Assembly: GCA_030704615.1 (NCBI GenBank)
Contig: CM060732.1
Span: 66,445,053-66,509,052, forward strand
Length of the DNA stretch: 64,000 nt
From: Takakia lepidozioides
Taxonomy: Eukaryota; Streptophyta; Takakiopsida; Takakiales; Takakiaceae
Reading direction: 5' to 3'
Under the pieces are notes generated by a model that made no database searches, had not been told where the DNA came from, and was given only the letters and a program-made list of their open reading frames with translations. Shown here in pieces: positions 54,836 to 64,000 of this stretch (its first letter is position 1; the number at the start of each line of letters is the position of its first letter). Made by a program: the position numbers and the translations under genes.

Positions 54836-55439
54836 GTTGTTGTCATGGCGGGCCATGGTGGGAAGGAGTTGCTGGGAGGCGACAAAGATGGCGGGAGGAA
54901 TCAAGGTGGTGGCGGGAGAACAATAGGTGGAGAGCCGTGGCCTGTGACACTTGGATGGTCCAAATTAGTGCAGTGAGAGGTGAGGTTTCAGGCTGGAAAA
55001 GCACGCAGTTTGGCACATTTTGGATCACTACGTGCTTAAATAAGAATCCAAATCTAGGAGAGTGGGGTCCACTTTACATGCACAGTGCATTGGTCACATT
55101 GGCTTCATATTAGTTTCAGGAGTTATGTACCCTCTATGCTCACCATAGATTATTTTGCCTATGCCACCATAATATATATTTGCCACTTGTCCATTCGTGA
55201 TTCATGGGTGTTTGTTCATTCTAATCAGTCATATAAGGTCCCCTTACTGCACCAATTTAGGCATATCTGCTTAAACGCTCACATTTGGGTATAACTACCT
55301 TAATAGGAATGAACAATGAGGAGGGACTAATCGATCACGACTTCCTGGTTCTTGAGCTTCATACTAACAGCGAAAGCCAACCTGGTGTACACGAAGAGTA
55401 TGAAGCGAAAGTCGCGGACGTCTGTCTGTTTACAATTCC

Positions 55440-56466
55440 CTGGAACAATCCCAAGTCAATTTACAACATGGCCTTTAACCCTGACAACAAAAAAAACTCA
55501 CTTTAGAGTGCCAAAAGACACAGGTTTACATGAGAATAAGCACTTCAATTTCGCTATGATGTACTGAGTGATAAGAGCCCCATACTAGAAGCAGCACTGC
55601 ACCCACTTAAAATGAGAGTAACCTAAAAGTTAGTGAGGACATTGCGACCCCTGCACATTCTTGGTGAAGCCAGTTTTGGCAATTCGCCAGTTTTGGCAAT
55701 TCGCAGAGAGAGCACATATACTGGCGGCCGTGGTCAACCTTTCCTTTGTAATATCTTCCATTATTTGACCGGCCAACCTGTGATGACGACAATGCTACCC
55801 ATATCCTAACAGCATTGCATTCGAAAAGAATTCCCAAAATCAAGATCATGAGGGGAAATGTGAAGTTCCCTTTGGAACCTTCCGCATAGAATGAAGGGTT
55901 TGACAGCGAAATAAGGACAAAAAGGGGGAGGAAGATGCAGGTTCCGATTGGGATTTCGCATCGGGCCTGTAGCTTCATGATGGTGATTGGTTATAACTGC
56001 TAATGGAAGAGATGTAGACTTGGCAGTAGATATTTAAACGTTTCGATTATAACTTACCAATCTGACACCAGATAACCTTTGTAAATACTATCGAACTCTC
56101 CCTTCGAATTCGCATCGTCGATGCTTCCATACATGTCCATGAAGGTAACGTTCCAAATTTCTTCAAGTAGATGCAGTTCTCACCTATGATATGATCACCA
56201 TGCTATCCTGCAATCATCGCATTTGAAGACACGACCCGTCGTTCAGCCATATTGTCGCACATTCCCTCTCTGCAAACTCCACATTCCAAATGGCATCCTC
56301 TGCAGACTCTCACTTTACATACTCAATGAAGAATGCGATTTAGTGCTCTACGGTAACTACAAAATGCTTGAGCTATATCAAACCAATAGGAAACTAACAC
56401 ATGTACTAAGCTGATAGGATTTCGGCAAACATGGATGGATGAGCTCATCCAATGGATGGATCCATT
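55440..56466. other. No gene seen
   Basis: Leads from the broken gene copy to the second MULE. A minus-strand 123-codon frame (55607-55978) has no recognisable features. GGATGGATGAGCTCATCC lies just before the MULE target duplication. Confidence 0.4.
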
Positions 56467-56712
56467 CATGGATATGGAGGTTAGCTATTTCATGAGCATG
56501 AGCGGCATGAGCAGAGTAGTAAGACAATCGGTTTTCATGAGCAGAAGTACAAATTTTGAACATAAAAAATGATTAAAAACAATAATTTAATGCAATGTGT
56601 CAGGAAAAACAAATATATTATTCGGCCCCTTGAAGGGAAAATTGTAGTTTTGACAGTTGTGCTCATGATATTTCGTCTTCCGCTCATGCCAATTTTCAGC
56701 GACATGTGCAAA

Positions 56713-56848
56713 TATGGCGCCGAATTTCGCGGTAATAGGGTCCGTAACCTGAAAAAACGGCGACGTATTTCGCGGTAATAGGTCTCTCTGGCGAAAAATG
56801 GTGCCGAATTCTGCGGCTATAGGTCCCCTCATGACAGGTAATTCGGCG
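56713..56848. repeat. Three ~42-bp units with GCCGAATTTCGCGGTAATAGG
   Basis: Units near 56717, 56759 and 56801 share GGCGNCGNATTTCGCGGTAATA then GGTC and a purine-rich end. They replace the expected continuation of the MULE domain and resemble the GGCGCC repeats beyond 58225. Confidence 0.65.
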
Positions 56849-57884
56849 CCATTTTTGTTCCCCCTCACCAATTTGTGACAATGGGAACCAACGTGTATGC
56901 AAGCTCGGGTGAGGTCAGGGAAACGGTGCAACACATAGAACTGCTTGGCATTACAAACAGACATGCAGTGTGGTGGTTCTTCGCAATGCGCACACTTAAA
57001 TGTGGAGTTCGGAACCTTCTCCTGAGCTCGAAATGGTTGATGAGTTGTGCCTGTCCAATCGGTCTCGTTCCTGTGACCTCTGGATTTAAAGTGGAAGCAA
57101 GTTGGGGAGAAACACCGCAACGCGCCCGCACAAACAACGTAGCGCACCCGCACACCATCGAGCATCTTCATGTTGGTGGTTTTGGTAACGCACCAAGGAT
57201 GACCGTCATGTTTTCTATCCATATCTGTCAACATTCCGGACGCCCTCGAGTAGTCCGCCCGAGGAGGGAACTCAAAGAAGATATTACCGTCGACGTCGGC
57301 GGGAAGGCATGTAACCGATTTAATTGCGAACTTGCTGTAGTCCAGCCCGGCCAGCTCCGACCGGTGTCCCTCCAGGTGAAGCCCTCACAGAATTTCAAGA
57401 ATAGATCGAACTGCGGTGCTCGTGCTGGAATATGACTCCCTCCTCCACTGACGTCCATTGAGGACTTGCCTGATCTCCAGGACGACCTCGGAACTTCCAT
57501 GACCTCGTCTGAGTCGGACAGGTTGTGAACAACCCGGTTCTCGCTCGTCTTCATGGATGGGTTCGGCTCTGGATTTACTTCGTTGTGGACTTCTCTCTTT
57601 GAGGTAGCCACTCTCTGATTCGCGGATTGTTTCGTGGAAGGCGCCAGGATAGAAGGTGCATTTGACGGGCAAATGAAGTCCCCAACAGCCCTGTATATGA
57701 CGTTGTCTGATGGTGGAACTCGCCATTCCCTGCCATCGCCGAAATCATCGTGGAGCACAACAATACTCTCGACAACAAGGCCATTTGAGTCCTTCCTTTC
57801 CTCCTCCAAAAAACCGACCCCGGTTTCAGGTGGTATTGAACGCACAGATATTTCTCCATCACCCGGCAGATGTCCCCTCTGCAC
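56835..57884 (-). pseudogene. MULE transposase N-terminal region, diverged second copy
   Basis: On the minus strand: acidic linker (NLSDSDEVMEVPRSS, ~57520), FLKFCEGFT, then after a frameshift near 57370 ELAGLDYSKF, DVDGNIFFEFPP and the Cys/His domain MDRKHDGHPWC..CFSPTCFHF..CAHCEE..CIHVGSHCHK. It aligns block by block with 17700-18380 at clearly lower identity. The frame then leaves homology at about 56835. The DDE core and SWIM finger are absent. Confidence 0.72.
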
Positions 57885-58224
57885 GAAAATGAAGCTCTAT
57901 GCTCGTGAGGAGGGCAGTACACTGTAGCGCTCGGGTTTTCCGCCATGGGAGATGTGCACACAAGACTGCCAGGATGGCGTGCAGGGAAGCTCCCTGGTAG
58001 AAGGGGGATGCAGCGATGGGAAGAAATGTGGTGCCGATTTGTTCGAGCGACGAAGCCTGATCCAAATCCAGGGAGCCAACTATCTCAAAAATCCACAGTC
58101 AGAGTGTAATGAACCTTGTCTCCGGAATGCGGCCCCTGGTCTTTGCGCAATAACTGCCAACGGTATGCAGTCAGAAAGTGGGGGGCCGTCCGGATGATGT
58201 CGGCTGAAGGGGAGAAGCCGGCAC

Positions 58225-59030
58225 CGTGCCGTCACATTACTACCCCCGAATGGAAATTCGGCACCCAATATCCAACAGGGGCCGCACGGATGAAGTCGTC
58301 TGGGGCAGAGATGTCGGCACCTGTCCGACAGAAAACATCCCCCGGATGGAAATTCAGCGCCGAATTTCCATTCGGATCCACCAAAAGGAAGTCCTGTCGG
58401 GGGGTCAGGCCGAAAACTGGCCGACATAAAAACCTCCGCGGATGGAAAAACGGCGCCGAATTTCCATCCGAGGCCTTTCGGATGCAGTCGGCTCGGGGGA
58501 AAGGCCGCCATCTGGCCCTCACATTACAACCCCCGGACGGAAATTCGGCACCGAATATACAACAGGGGAAGCCCGGATGAAGTCGCCTTGGGCGCAGAGG
58601 CCAGCGCGTGTGCGACAGAGAACATCCCTTGGATGAAGATTCGGCGCCGAATTTCCATCCAGGCCCCCCCAAAGGAAGTCGTGTCGGGGGGTCAGGCCGA
58701 AAACTGGCCGACATATAAACCTCCCCAGATGGAAAAACGGCGCCGAATTTCCATCCGGGGCCGTTCCAATGCAGTCGGGGAGGGGGGAGAGGCCGGCACC
58801 TGGCCGTCATATTTCAACCCCCGGACGGAAATTCGGCACCGAATATCCAACGGAGCGGCGGAGAGGCCGGCACCTCTCCGACAGAGACCATCCCCCGGAT
58901 GGAAATTCGGCGCCGAATTTCCATCGGGGCCCCCTCAAAGGAAGTCGTAAAAACCTCCCAGAATGGAAAAACGGCGCTGAATTTCCGTCCGAGGCTGTTC
59001 CGATTTGCCTCTAGCAGTCAAGGATTCCAA
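58225..59030. repeat. Higher-order repeat (~280-300 bp) built from GGCGCC palindromes
   Basis: The period is marked by ACCCCCGGACGGAAATTCGG-type starts at about 58234, 58532 and 58810. Each unit holds three palindromic cores of the form GGAAATTCGGCGCCGAATTT with different spacers (GTCGGGGGGTCAGGCCGAAA recurs at the same place in two units). Long open frames on both strands result from the repeat and are not genes. Confidence 0.8.
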
Positions 59031-59109
59031 GAAAAACATGTCTACAAGTGCACTTCAGCCACAAAACAAACAGTTAGGTTTGTTTTTCTCCGAAAAATCA
59101 ATCGGACAC

Positions 59110-59800
59110 GCTCAGAATTACCTGCAGGAAGGTAAGTCAGCGCTTCGAAATACCTGGCGAATGGAAATTCAGCGCCGAATATCCATACGCCAGCGATCTG
59201 ACTTATCTGTTGGATGGAAATTCGGCGCTGGATTTCCATCCATCCGGGATTCGAGTTACCTGCAGGATGGAAATTCGGCGCTGGATTTCCATCCATCCGG
59301 GATTCGAATTACCTGCAGGATGGAAATTCGGCGCCGGATCTCCATCCATCCGCTCTCCGACCAACCTTGCGGATGGAAATCCGGCGCCGGATTTCCATCC
59401 ATCCGCTTCGGAATTACCTGCGTGAGGGAAATTTGGCGCGTCGCCCTACCTGCGCGGATGGAAATCCGGCGCCGGATTTCCATCCATCCGCTTCGGAATT
59501 ACCTGCGTGAGGGAAATTTGGCGCGCCGCCCTACCGAATTTTCAGTGCCGACTTACCTGGAGGATGGAAATCCGGCGCCGGATTTCCATCCATCCGCGCT
59601 CCGAATTACCTGCATGATGGAAATTTTGCGCGCCGACCTACCTGGCGGATGGGAATCCGGCGCCGAATTTCCATCCATCCGCTCTTCGAATTACCTGCAT
59701 GACGGAAATTTTGCGCGCCGACTTATCCGGCGGATGGAAATCCGGCGTCAGATTTCCATCCATCCGCTCTTCGAATTACCTGCATGACTGGAAAAATGGC
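59110..59800. repeat. Short-period repeat (55-85 bp) of GGATGGAAATCCGGCGCC palindromes
   Basis: A 30-bp perfect palindrome, GGATGGAAATCCGGC plus its reverse complement, occurs several times (for example 59372-59401), separated by AATTACCTGC-containing spacers. One 84-bp unit is repeated almost exactly at 59374 and 59458. Confidence 0.8.
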
Positions 59801-60990
59801 GCCGAATTTCCGATTTTGGTGCCAGTCAGATCTGGGACTTAGCCATTTTCGGCCCCGAACAGGAAAAATGGCGACGAAAAAGTATTAAAAAAAAACAAAA
59901 AAAAACGCCATTTTTCCACTTCGGGGCCGAAAACGGCTAAGTCCCAGATCTGACTGGCACCAAAATCGGAAATTCGGCGCCATTTTCCAGTTCTGGGCCC
60001 AGTCAGATCTGGGACTTAGCCATTTTCGGCCCCGAACTGGAAAAATGGCGCCGAAAAAAAATTAAAAAATAAAAATTAAGAAAAAAACGCCATTTTTCCA
60101 GTTCGGGGCCGAAAACGGCTAAGTCCCAGATCTGACTGGTACCCAAAATCGGAAATTCGGCGCCATTTTTCCAGTTCGGGCCCCAGTCAGATCTGGGACT
60201 TAGCCATTTTCGGCCCCGAAATGGAAAAATGGCGTCATTTTTCCAGTTCAGGGCCCCGAAAATGGCTAAGTCCCTACGATGGCTGGAACCGCAACTGGAA
60301 ATTCGGCACCATTTTTCCAGTTCCGCGCCCTATCAGATCTGGGACTTAGCCATTTTCGGCCCCGAACTGGAAAAATGGCGCCATTTTTCCAGTTCGGGGC
60401 CGAAAATGGCTAAGTCCCTAGGGTGGCTGGCACCAAAATCGGAAATTCGGCGCCATTTTTCTAGTTCTGGGCCCAGTCAGATCTGGGACTTAGCCATTTT
60501 CGGCCCCGAACTGGAAAAATGGCACCGAAAAAAAATAAAAAATAAAATAAATAAACGCCATTTTTCCAGTTCGGGGCCGAAAATGGCCAAGTCCCAAATC
60601 TGACTGGCACCAAAATCGGAAATTCGGCGCCATTTTTCCAGTTCCGGGCCCAGTCAGATCTGGGACTTAGCCATTTTCGGCCCCGAAATGGAAAAATGGC
60701 GCCATTTTTCCAGTTCAAGGCCCCGAAAATGGCTAAGTCCCTAGGGTGGCTGGCAGCAAAATCGGAAATTCGGCGCCATTTTTCTAGTTCCGGGCCCAGT
60801 CAGATCTGGGACTTAACCATTTTCAGCCCCAAAATGGAAAAATGGCGCCATTTTTCCAGTTCAGGGCCCCAAAAATGGCTAAGTCCCTAGGGTGGCTGGA
60901 ACCGCAACCGGAAATTCGGCGCCATTTTTCTAGTTCCGCGCCTAGTCAGTTCTGGGACTTAGCCATTTTCGGGCCCAACCTAGGAAAATG
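59800..60990. repeat. Long hairpin array: CCAGTTCGGGGCCGAAAATGG units
   Basis: A perfect 78-bp palindrome lies at 60341-60418, centred on GGCGCC. Three larger hairpins have ~50-bp arms and A-rich loops of 30-40 bp (about 59818-59960, 59998-60145, 60473-60607). Arms read CAGTCAGATCTGGGACTTAG, CCATTTTCGGCCCC, AACTGGAAAAATGG. Adjacent units are separated by TTCGGCGCCATTTTT. Confidence 0.85.
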
Positions 60991-61145
60991 GTGGCGAAAA
61001 TGGTTTACGAGTGAGTGGTCGCATTGTAAGTTGCCTCCTGATTTTGTGAGGCACCTCCCCTCGCTCTTTTATTTCATTGAAAGACCGTTTCTGCTTCTGC
61101 TGGTATTGACATTCTTCAAGTGGATTTGTTCTTACTGTATGAGGG

Positions 61146-61580
61146 ATGTCTACACCGCAGTTCATGGGCAGGAGGAACGTGCATTTTTTTGCCAGGGGGG
61201 ATTTCATGCCTAGTCCAGAAAAGGACTACATCCTTCCTACTTATGTTGCCCGGCTTGCTTCGGTGTCCATTATGAGGTGTTCCGAACCTAGTCGTGTACA
61301 AAAGATTTTAGACGAGGCAAGCCTCAAGAAAATGAAGATGAGAGAGGATGCAGCAGCTATTAGAGCCCGTCAGGCTCGTAGATTTGTCTTGGATTTAGCT
61401 GAGGAAAGTGGGGGAGAAGATGCAGAAGATTCCCAGGAGGTGAGGTGGACAGTCCCCCAAGAGGACGGGATTTTTGAGAGGAATAGTGGAACTGATGCAT
61501 CACAGAGCTCGGAGGATGAGGGGGATGAGGGGGATGAGGAAGAAGGTGGGGCAAGTTCCTCGGAGGGTGTAGGAGAGTAG
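61146..61580 (+). CDS. Hypothetical charged protein in the second MULE
   Basis: 144 codons: MSTPQFMGRRNVHFF, a helical charged middle (QKILDEASLKKMKMREDAAA), and an acidic Ser/Glu tail (SSEDEGDEGDEEEGGASSSE). An AATAAA lies at 61645. It could be a captured gene end or a MULE accessory ORF. No family recognised. Confidence 0.4.
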   Translation: MSTPQFMGRRNVHFFARGDFMPSPEKDYILPTYVARLASVSIMRCSEPSRVQKILDEASLKKMKMREDAAAIRARQARRFVLDLAEESGGEDAEDSQEVRWTVPQEDGIFERNSGTDASQSSEDEGDEGDEEEGGASSSEGVGE

Positions 61581-61814
61581 TGCCCATTCCGGCTATGACA
61601 GTTAGAACACACTTGTATAGACGTGGCTTGTCACAAAATTTGCAATAAAATGTTGCATTTCAAGTCCACTGGTGCCACATTCCAACTTCACATGACCCTA
61701 TTTCCGTGTCTCCTAACCTTATTTCCGTGGACTCACAATGGTCTGCTCATGCTTTTTTTTTTTCCGCTCATGCTCATGCCGCTCATGAAATAGCAGCCCC
61801 CATGGATATGTCTT

Positions 61815-62150
61815 CAAAATGACACGTGTACTAATAAAGTCATATAAATGCCTTTAAAATGCCATGTGTAGTGATGTAGTCATATATATAGAGTCATGAA
61901 TCAATCTGTAGTCAAACAGTCATAAGTTTACATGCCATGTCATGTTGTGGATGAACTCGTCCAATGGATGAATACATTCGTGTATTTGCCTTCGAAATGA
62001 CACGTGTAGCGATGTAGTCGTATAATTAAGAGCTGTGAAACCATCTCCAGTCATGGAGTCATAACATTCCATGAAACGTCGTCCACGTGTAGTCAAACAT
62101 ATCACACTAGTCATATAAACCATCCTTGTCATTGTGGTCAACAATGTTTG
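61815..62150. repeat. Degenerate repeat with ACACGTGTAGTGATGTAGTC words
   Basis: Four diverged copies (about 61820, 61862, 62000, 62082) of AATGACACGTGTAGCGATGT followed by AGTCATATA. Further TAGTCAT and GTAGTGA words continue to 62290, where the repeat meets the gene remnant. Confidence 0.5.
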
Positions 62151-62268
62151 ACCAAAGCTTCCTAACTTTCCGGAGTCATGTAGTGATAAAACTATGACTG
62201 CAACGCATTTCAGCGCTCTGTAGTCATCTACCTAGTGCAGTTTTTATAACTCCGCCAAAGCCGTAGTC

Positions 62269-62487
62269 CTAAAAACGCTCATCTCTTGTAGTGACAAACC
62301 TTATCTCCTCTTGCAGTCTTTTCTTCTCTTGTGCATTCACCTGAGGCAAACGTTGGCATGCCTTTAATAGCCGCCATGTTGTCGACATCGCATATTCCCA
62401 ACAATTGTGCTCTTTCCCGCTGTAGTCCGGACAGTGTCTTCCAGCACCTCGAACAGATCTTCCATCCCAATTGTCTGTTGAAAACAA
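62269..62487 (-). pseudogene. C-terminal remnant of the HNCWEYA gene family
   Basis: Minus strand: [44 protein letters not shown], matching the last third of the 31876-32667 protein. The adjacent bases GTCTGTTGTTTTCAACAGAC form a palindrome at its upstream edge. It may be the missing end of the copy at 51755-55436 after inversion, or a third copy. Confidence 0.72.
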
Positions 62488-62499
62488 CAGACAATTACA

Positions 62500-64000
62500 T
62501 GTTGCGGATTTTATGCATTGGCTTCACAAAGAAGCGACCCAACCACATTAAGCGCACTTACTACGCACAATTTCAAAAATGTTAGACAATTTCTAGGGCT
62601 CTTCGACAAAATGATGCAATTCTTAGAAGTTGAATGGCAGTCTCTGAAAGAAATAGAACCTCAAGTACACCAGCCAATAGTTTTTGGGGATAATGAAGGC
62701 ATTTCAGGTCTCTGATGTCCATTTCTAAGGTTCATGTGTGAGTGGGAAAGAGAGAGAGAGATAGAGACAGAGACAGAACTTTCCATAGAACATGACGGTT
62801 GCAATGGTGGTTGCTTGTCAGGAACACTGCAAAACATTGTATGCAGCCAGTATTTCCATGCAGGTCCTTCACCAATTTCGCGATATGCAGCCTGATGTAA
62901 GTAGTGTTACCATGTCTCGGCTTGCTTCGGTAGAAGATAAGGGAGATCATTGTGCATGAAGCTCAAACTTGTGATTTGAAGGTTCTTGTAGCCAAGTTCA
63001 TTCCAAAGGTGATTGGAAAAGACATTGAAAAGATATCAGCCAGTATGTATCCTATACAGAACACCTTCATCCACAAAGTAAATATTATGAAAGCTCCCAG
63101 AGTTGATGTTTTCCAGCCTATATGTTCTTGTTGGATATTAATTGAAGTGCTTTCAATGTTGCTGCAATACCATAATAAAGTGGAGGCTGCTGAATGCAGT
63201 TGGCCTTGTTTGGTGCGGACAGAATCCATTGCAATGTGGAGATGGCTGATTATAGTATTTCCAGAGGATGGTGTGGATGGCCTTGCGTCGTGCATGCAGA
63301 GTCCGTGGCAATGTGGAGATGGCTGAATGGGCAAATGAGGCAAGTGGCAAAGAAGCCACGTCACTGGTACATAGTTGTGTGCGACATACTACAAGAAACT
63401 GTACTATATGTCATTCCAGAGACTGTCATTGTTGGTCCATGTGTTTTACAACAATGCTATCAATATAAGACTTTTGGTTCGCATTGGAAGCTCAATCCCT
63501 GTAAGTTCATTGTGTGTGAAGCTCAAACTTGTGATTTGAAGGATCTTGTAGCCAAGTTCATTCAACCGGAAAGGAAAAATTCTGAAAGCTCCCAAATTTG
63601 ATGTGGGCAAGCTTATGGAGGTAAAACTTAGCTTCCCTCCTCTAATGTAAGTGTTGGATAAGTTTCATTTAGTGTCGACCTTCACTGCATATATTGGCTC
63701 TTTTCTTGGCTGGTATGCTGTTGGTTGGCTTCTTTCATTTCACGTGTGTAGTGGAAGGGGAGAAGTACTTTCTTAAGTTCTGCTGCAACAATGTCTTTTT
63801 CCAGCCTAGATGTTCTCGATGGATACAAATTGAAGTGCTTTGAATGTTGCTGCAATACTATAATAAAGTGGAGGGTGTTGAATGCAGTTGGCCTTGCTTT
63901 GTGCAGGCATAATCCAGGGAAATGTGGACATAGCTGAAACCCCATGATAGCATTTCCAAAGGACGGTGTGGATGGCCTCACAATCCAGCATGCAAAATCC
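62500..64000 (+). repeat. Diverged direct duplication with a GA tract, no gene recognised
   Basis: Segment 62955-63310 recurs at 63512-64000: GAAGCTCAAACTTGTGATTT, CTTGTAGCCAAGTTCATTC, TTGAAGTGCTTTSAATGTTG, ATAATAAAGTGGAGG and TTTCCAAAGGACGGTGTGGA are shared in the same order. A GAGAGAGA/GACAGAGA microsatellite lies at 62738-62778. Frames here are broken and I cannot name a source. Confidence 0.6.

Larger units (their letters stand above)
52046..55300 (+). mobile_element. Pogo-type Tc1/mariner element, 3255 bp, TA target duplication
   Basis: Terminal inverted repeats: AGGTAG, then AAACACCCAAATATGAGC at 52052-52069, pair with the reverse complement of 55277-55300 (AGGTAGTTATACCCAAATGTGAGC). 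TA flanks both ends (52044-52045, 55301-55302). It encodes a pogo/Tigger-like transposase (52695-54835) and interrupts a gene whose intact paralogue lies at 31876. Confidence 0.9.
51755..55436 (+). pseudogene. Second copy of the MGVSFSS/HNCWEYA gene, interrupted by a pogo element
   Basis: N-terminal part 51755-52045 (MGVSFSSV, HNCVSEKLGWKRCKEICND, NIHYCQT) runs into the pogo insertion; 55303-55436 continues with LIDHDFLVLELHTNSES, GVHEEYEAKVADVCLFT. The C-terminal third, with HNCWEYA, is missing here. The parent gene is 31876-32667. The insertion site is read directly from the alignment of the two copies. Confidence 0.8.
56477..61800. mobile_element. Second MULE-like element, 5.3 kb, 10-bp target duplication
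   Basis: CATGGATATG occurs at 56467-56476 and 61801-61810. The ends pair as inverted repeats: GAGGTTAGCTATTTCATGAG at 56477 against the reverse complement of the right end, GGGGCTGCTATTTCATGAGC, both followed by CATGAGCGGCATGAGC-type words. Inside are a related MULE N-terminal Cys/His domain on the minus strand (56835-57884), GC-rich palindromic repeats (58225-60990) and an ORF (61146-61580). No DDE core is present, so the element is non-autonomous. Confidence 0.75.

Noticed and set aside
59110-59800. CRISPR-like regular spacing of palindromic repeats
   Set aside because: Spacers are themselves repeats, period varies from 55 to 110 bp, no cas genes, and the sequence is eukaryotic.
58116-60890. 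Many long ORFs on both strands (up to 260 codons)
   Set aside because: They arise because the palindromic repeat units lack stop codons; the same words are read in opposite frames on both strands and the peptides are simple repeats.

Overview
The window is eukaryotic and most likely comes from a streptophyte, plausibly a charophyte alga of the Chara type. The evidence for this is spliceosomal GT-AG introns, short TTTAGGG-type (plant telomere) repeats inside the sequence, plant-like mobile-element families, and a Ty3 retrotransposon carrying a DNMT3-like cytosine methyltransferase, an arrangement known to me from charophytes. The species call is inference. Almost everything recognisable is mobile DNA or its debris. 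I see no rRNA, no complete tRNA, no CRISPR array and no clear housekeeping gene.

Layout. 0-6 kb: the 3' half of a hAT transposase, AT-rich degenerate repeats and a small telomere-like tract. 6-24 kb: four alternating genes, all decayed: a DUF7869 transposase-like gene (-), a ParB-like gene (+), an acidic serine-rich gene (-) and an FCP1/HAD phosphatase-like gene (+). Several of their introns or exon edges carry copies of one short palindrome. The acidic gene is interrupted by a 6.1 kb MULE (15341-21464) with a 9-bp target duplication; removing the MULE restores its reading frame. 24-29 kb: mostly unassigned. 29-37.6 kb and 51.3-55.4 kb: two copies of a segmental duplication. Copy 1 holds an intact 263-codon gene (31876-32667). 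Copy 2 was split by a MULE, whose 9-bp target duplication matches the empty site in copy 1, and by a pogo-type element in the same gene, with a TA duplication.

38-50 kb: a damaged Ty3/gypsy element in the order (unknown ORF)-gag-protease-DNA methyltransferase-RT-RNase H-integrase-polypurine tract-LTR. Methyltransferase motifs I, IV (PCQ), VI (ENV), VIII and X are in canonical order. This is the standout feature: a retrotransposon that could methylate DNA, possibly its own. The element sits inside MULE sequence, with a repeated copy of the MULE flank on both sides.

56.5-61.8 kb: a second MULE-like element with a 10-bp target duplication. It carries part of a related zinc-binding MULE domain and about 2.8 kb of GC-rich palindromic repeats, including a perfect 78-bp palindrome and three 50-bp-arm hairpins. 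62-64 kb: gene debris and a diverged direct duplication.

Most coding sequences share one type of damage: in-frame stops, predominantly TAG where family context or reading-frame continuity suggests CAG. That fits C-to-T deamination at methylated CHG sites, as expected for plant-type silencing of transposons.
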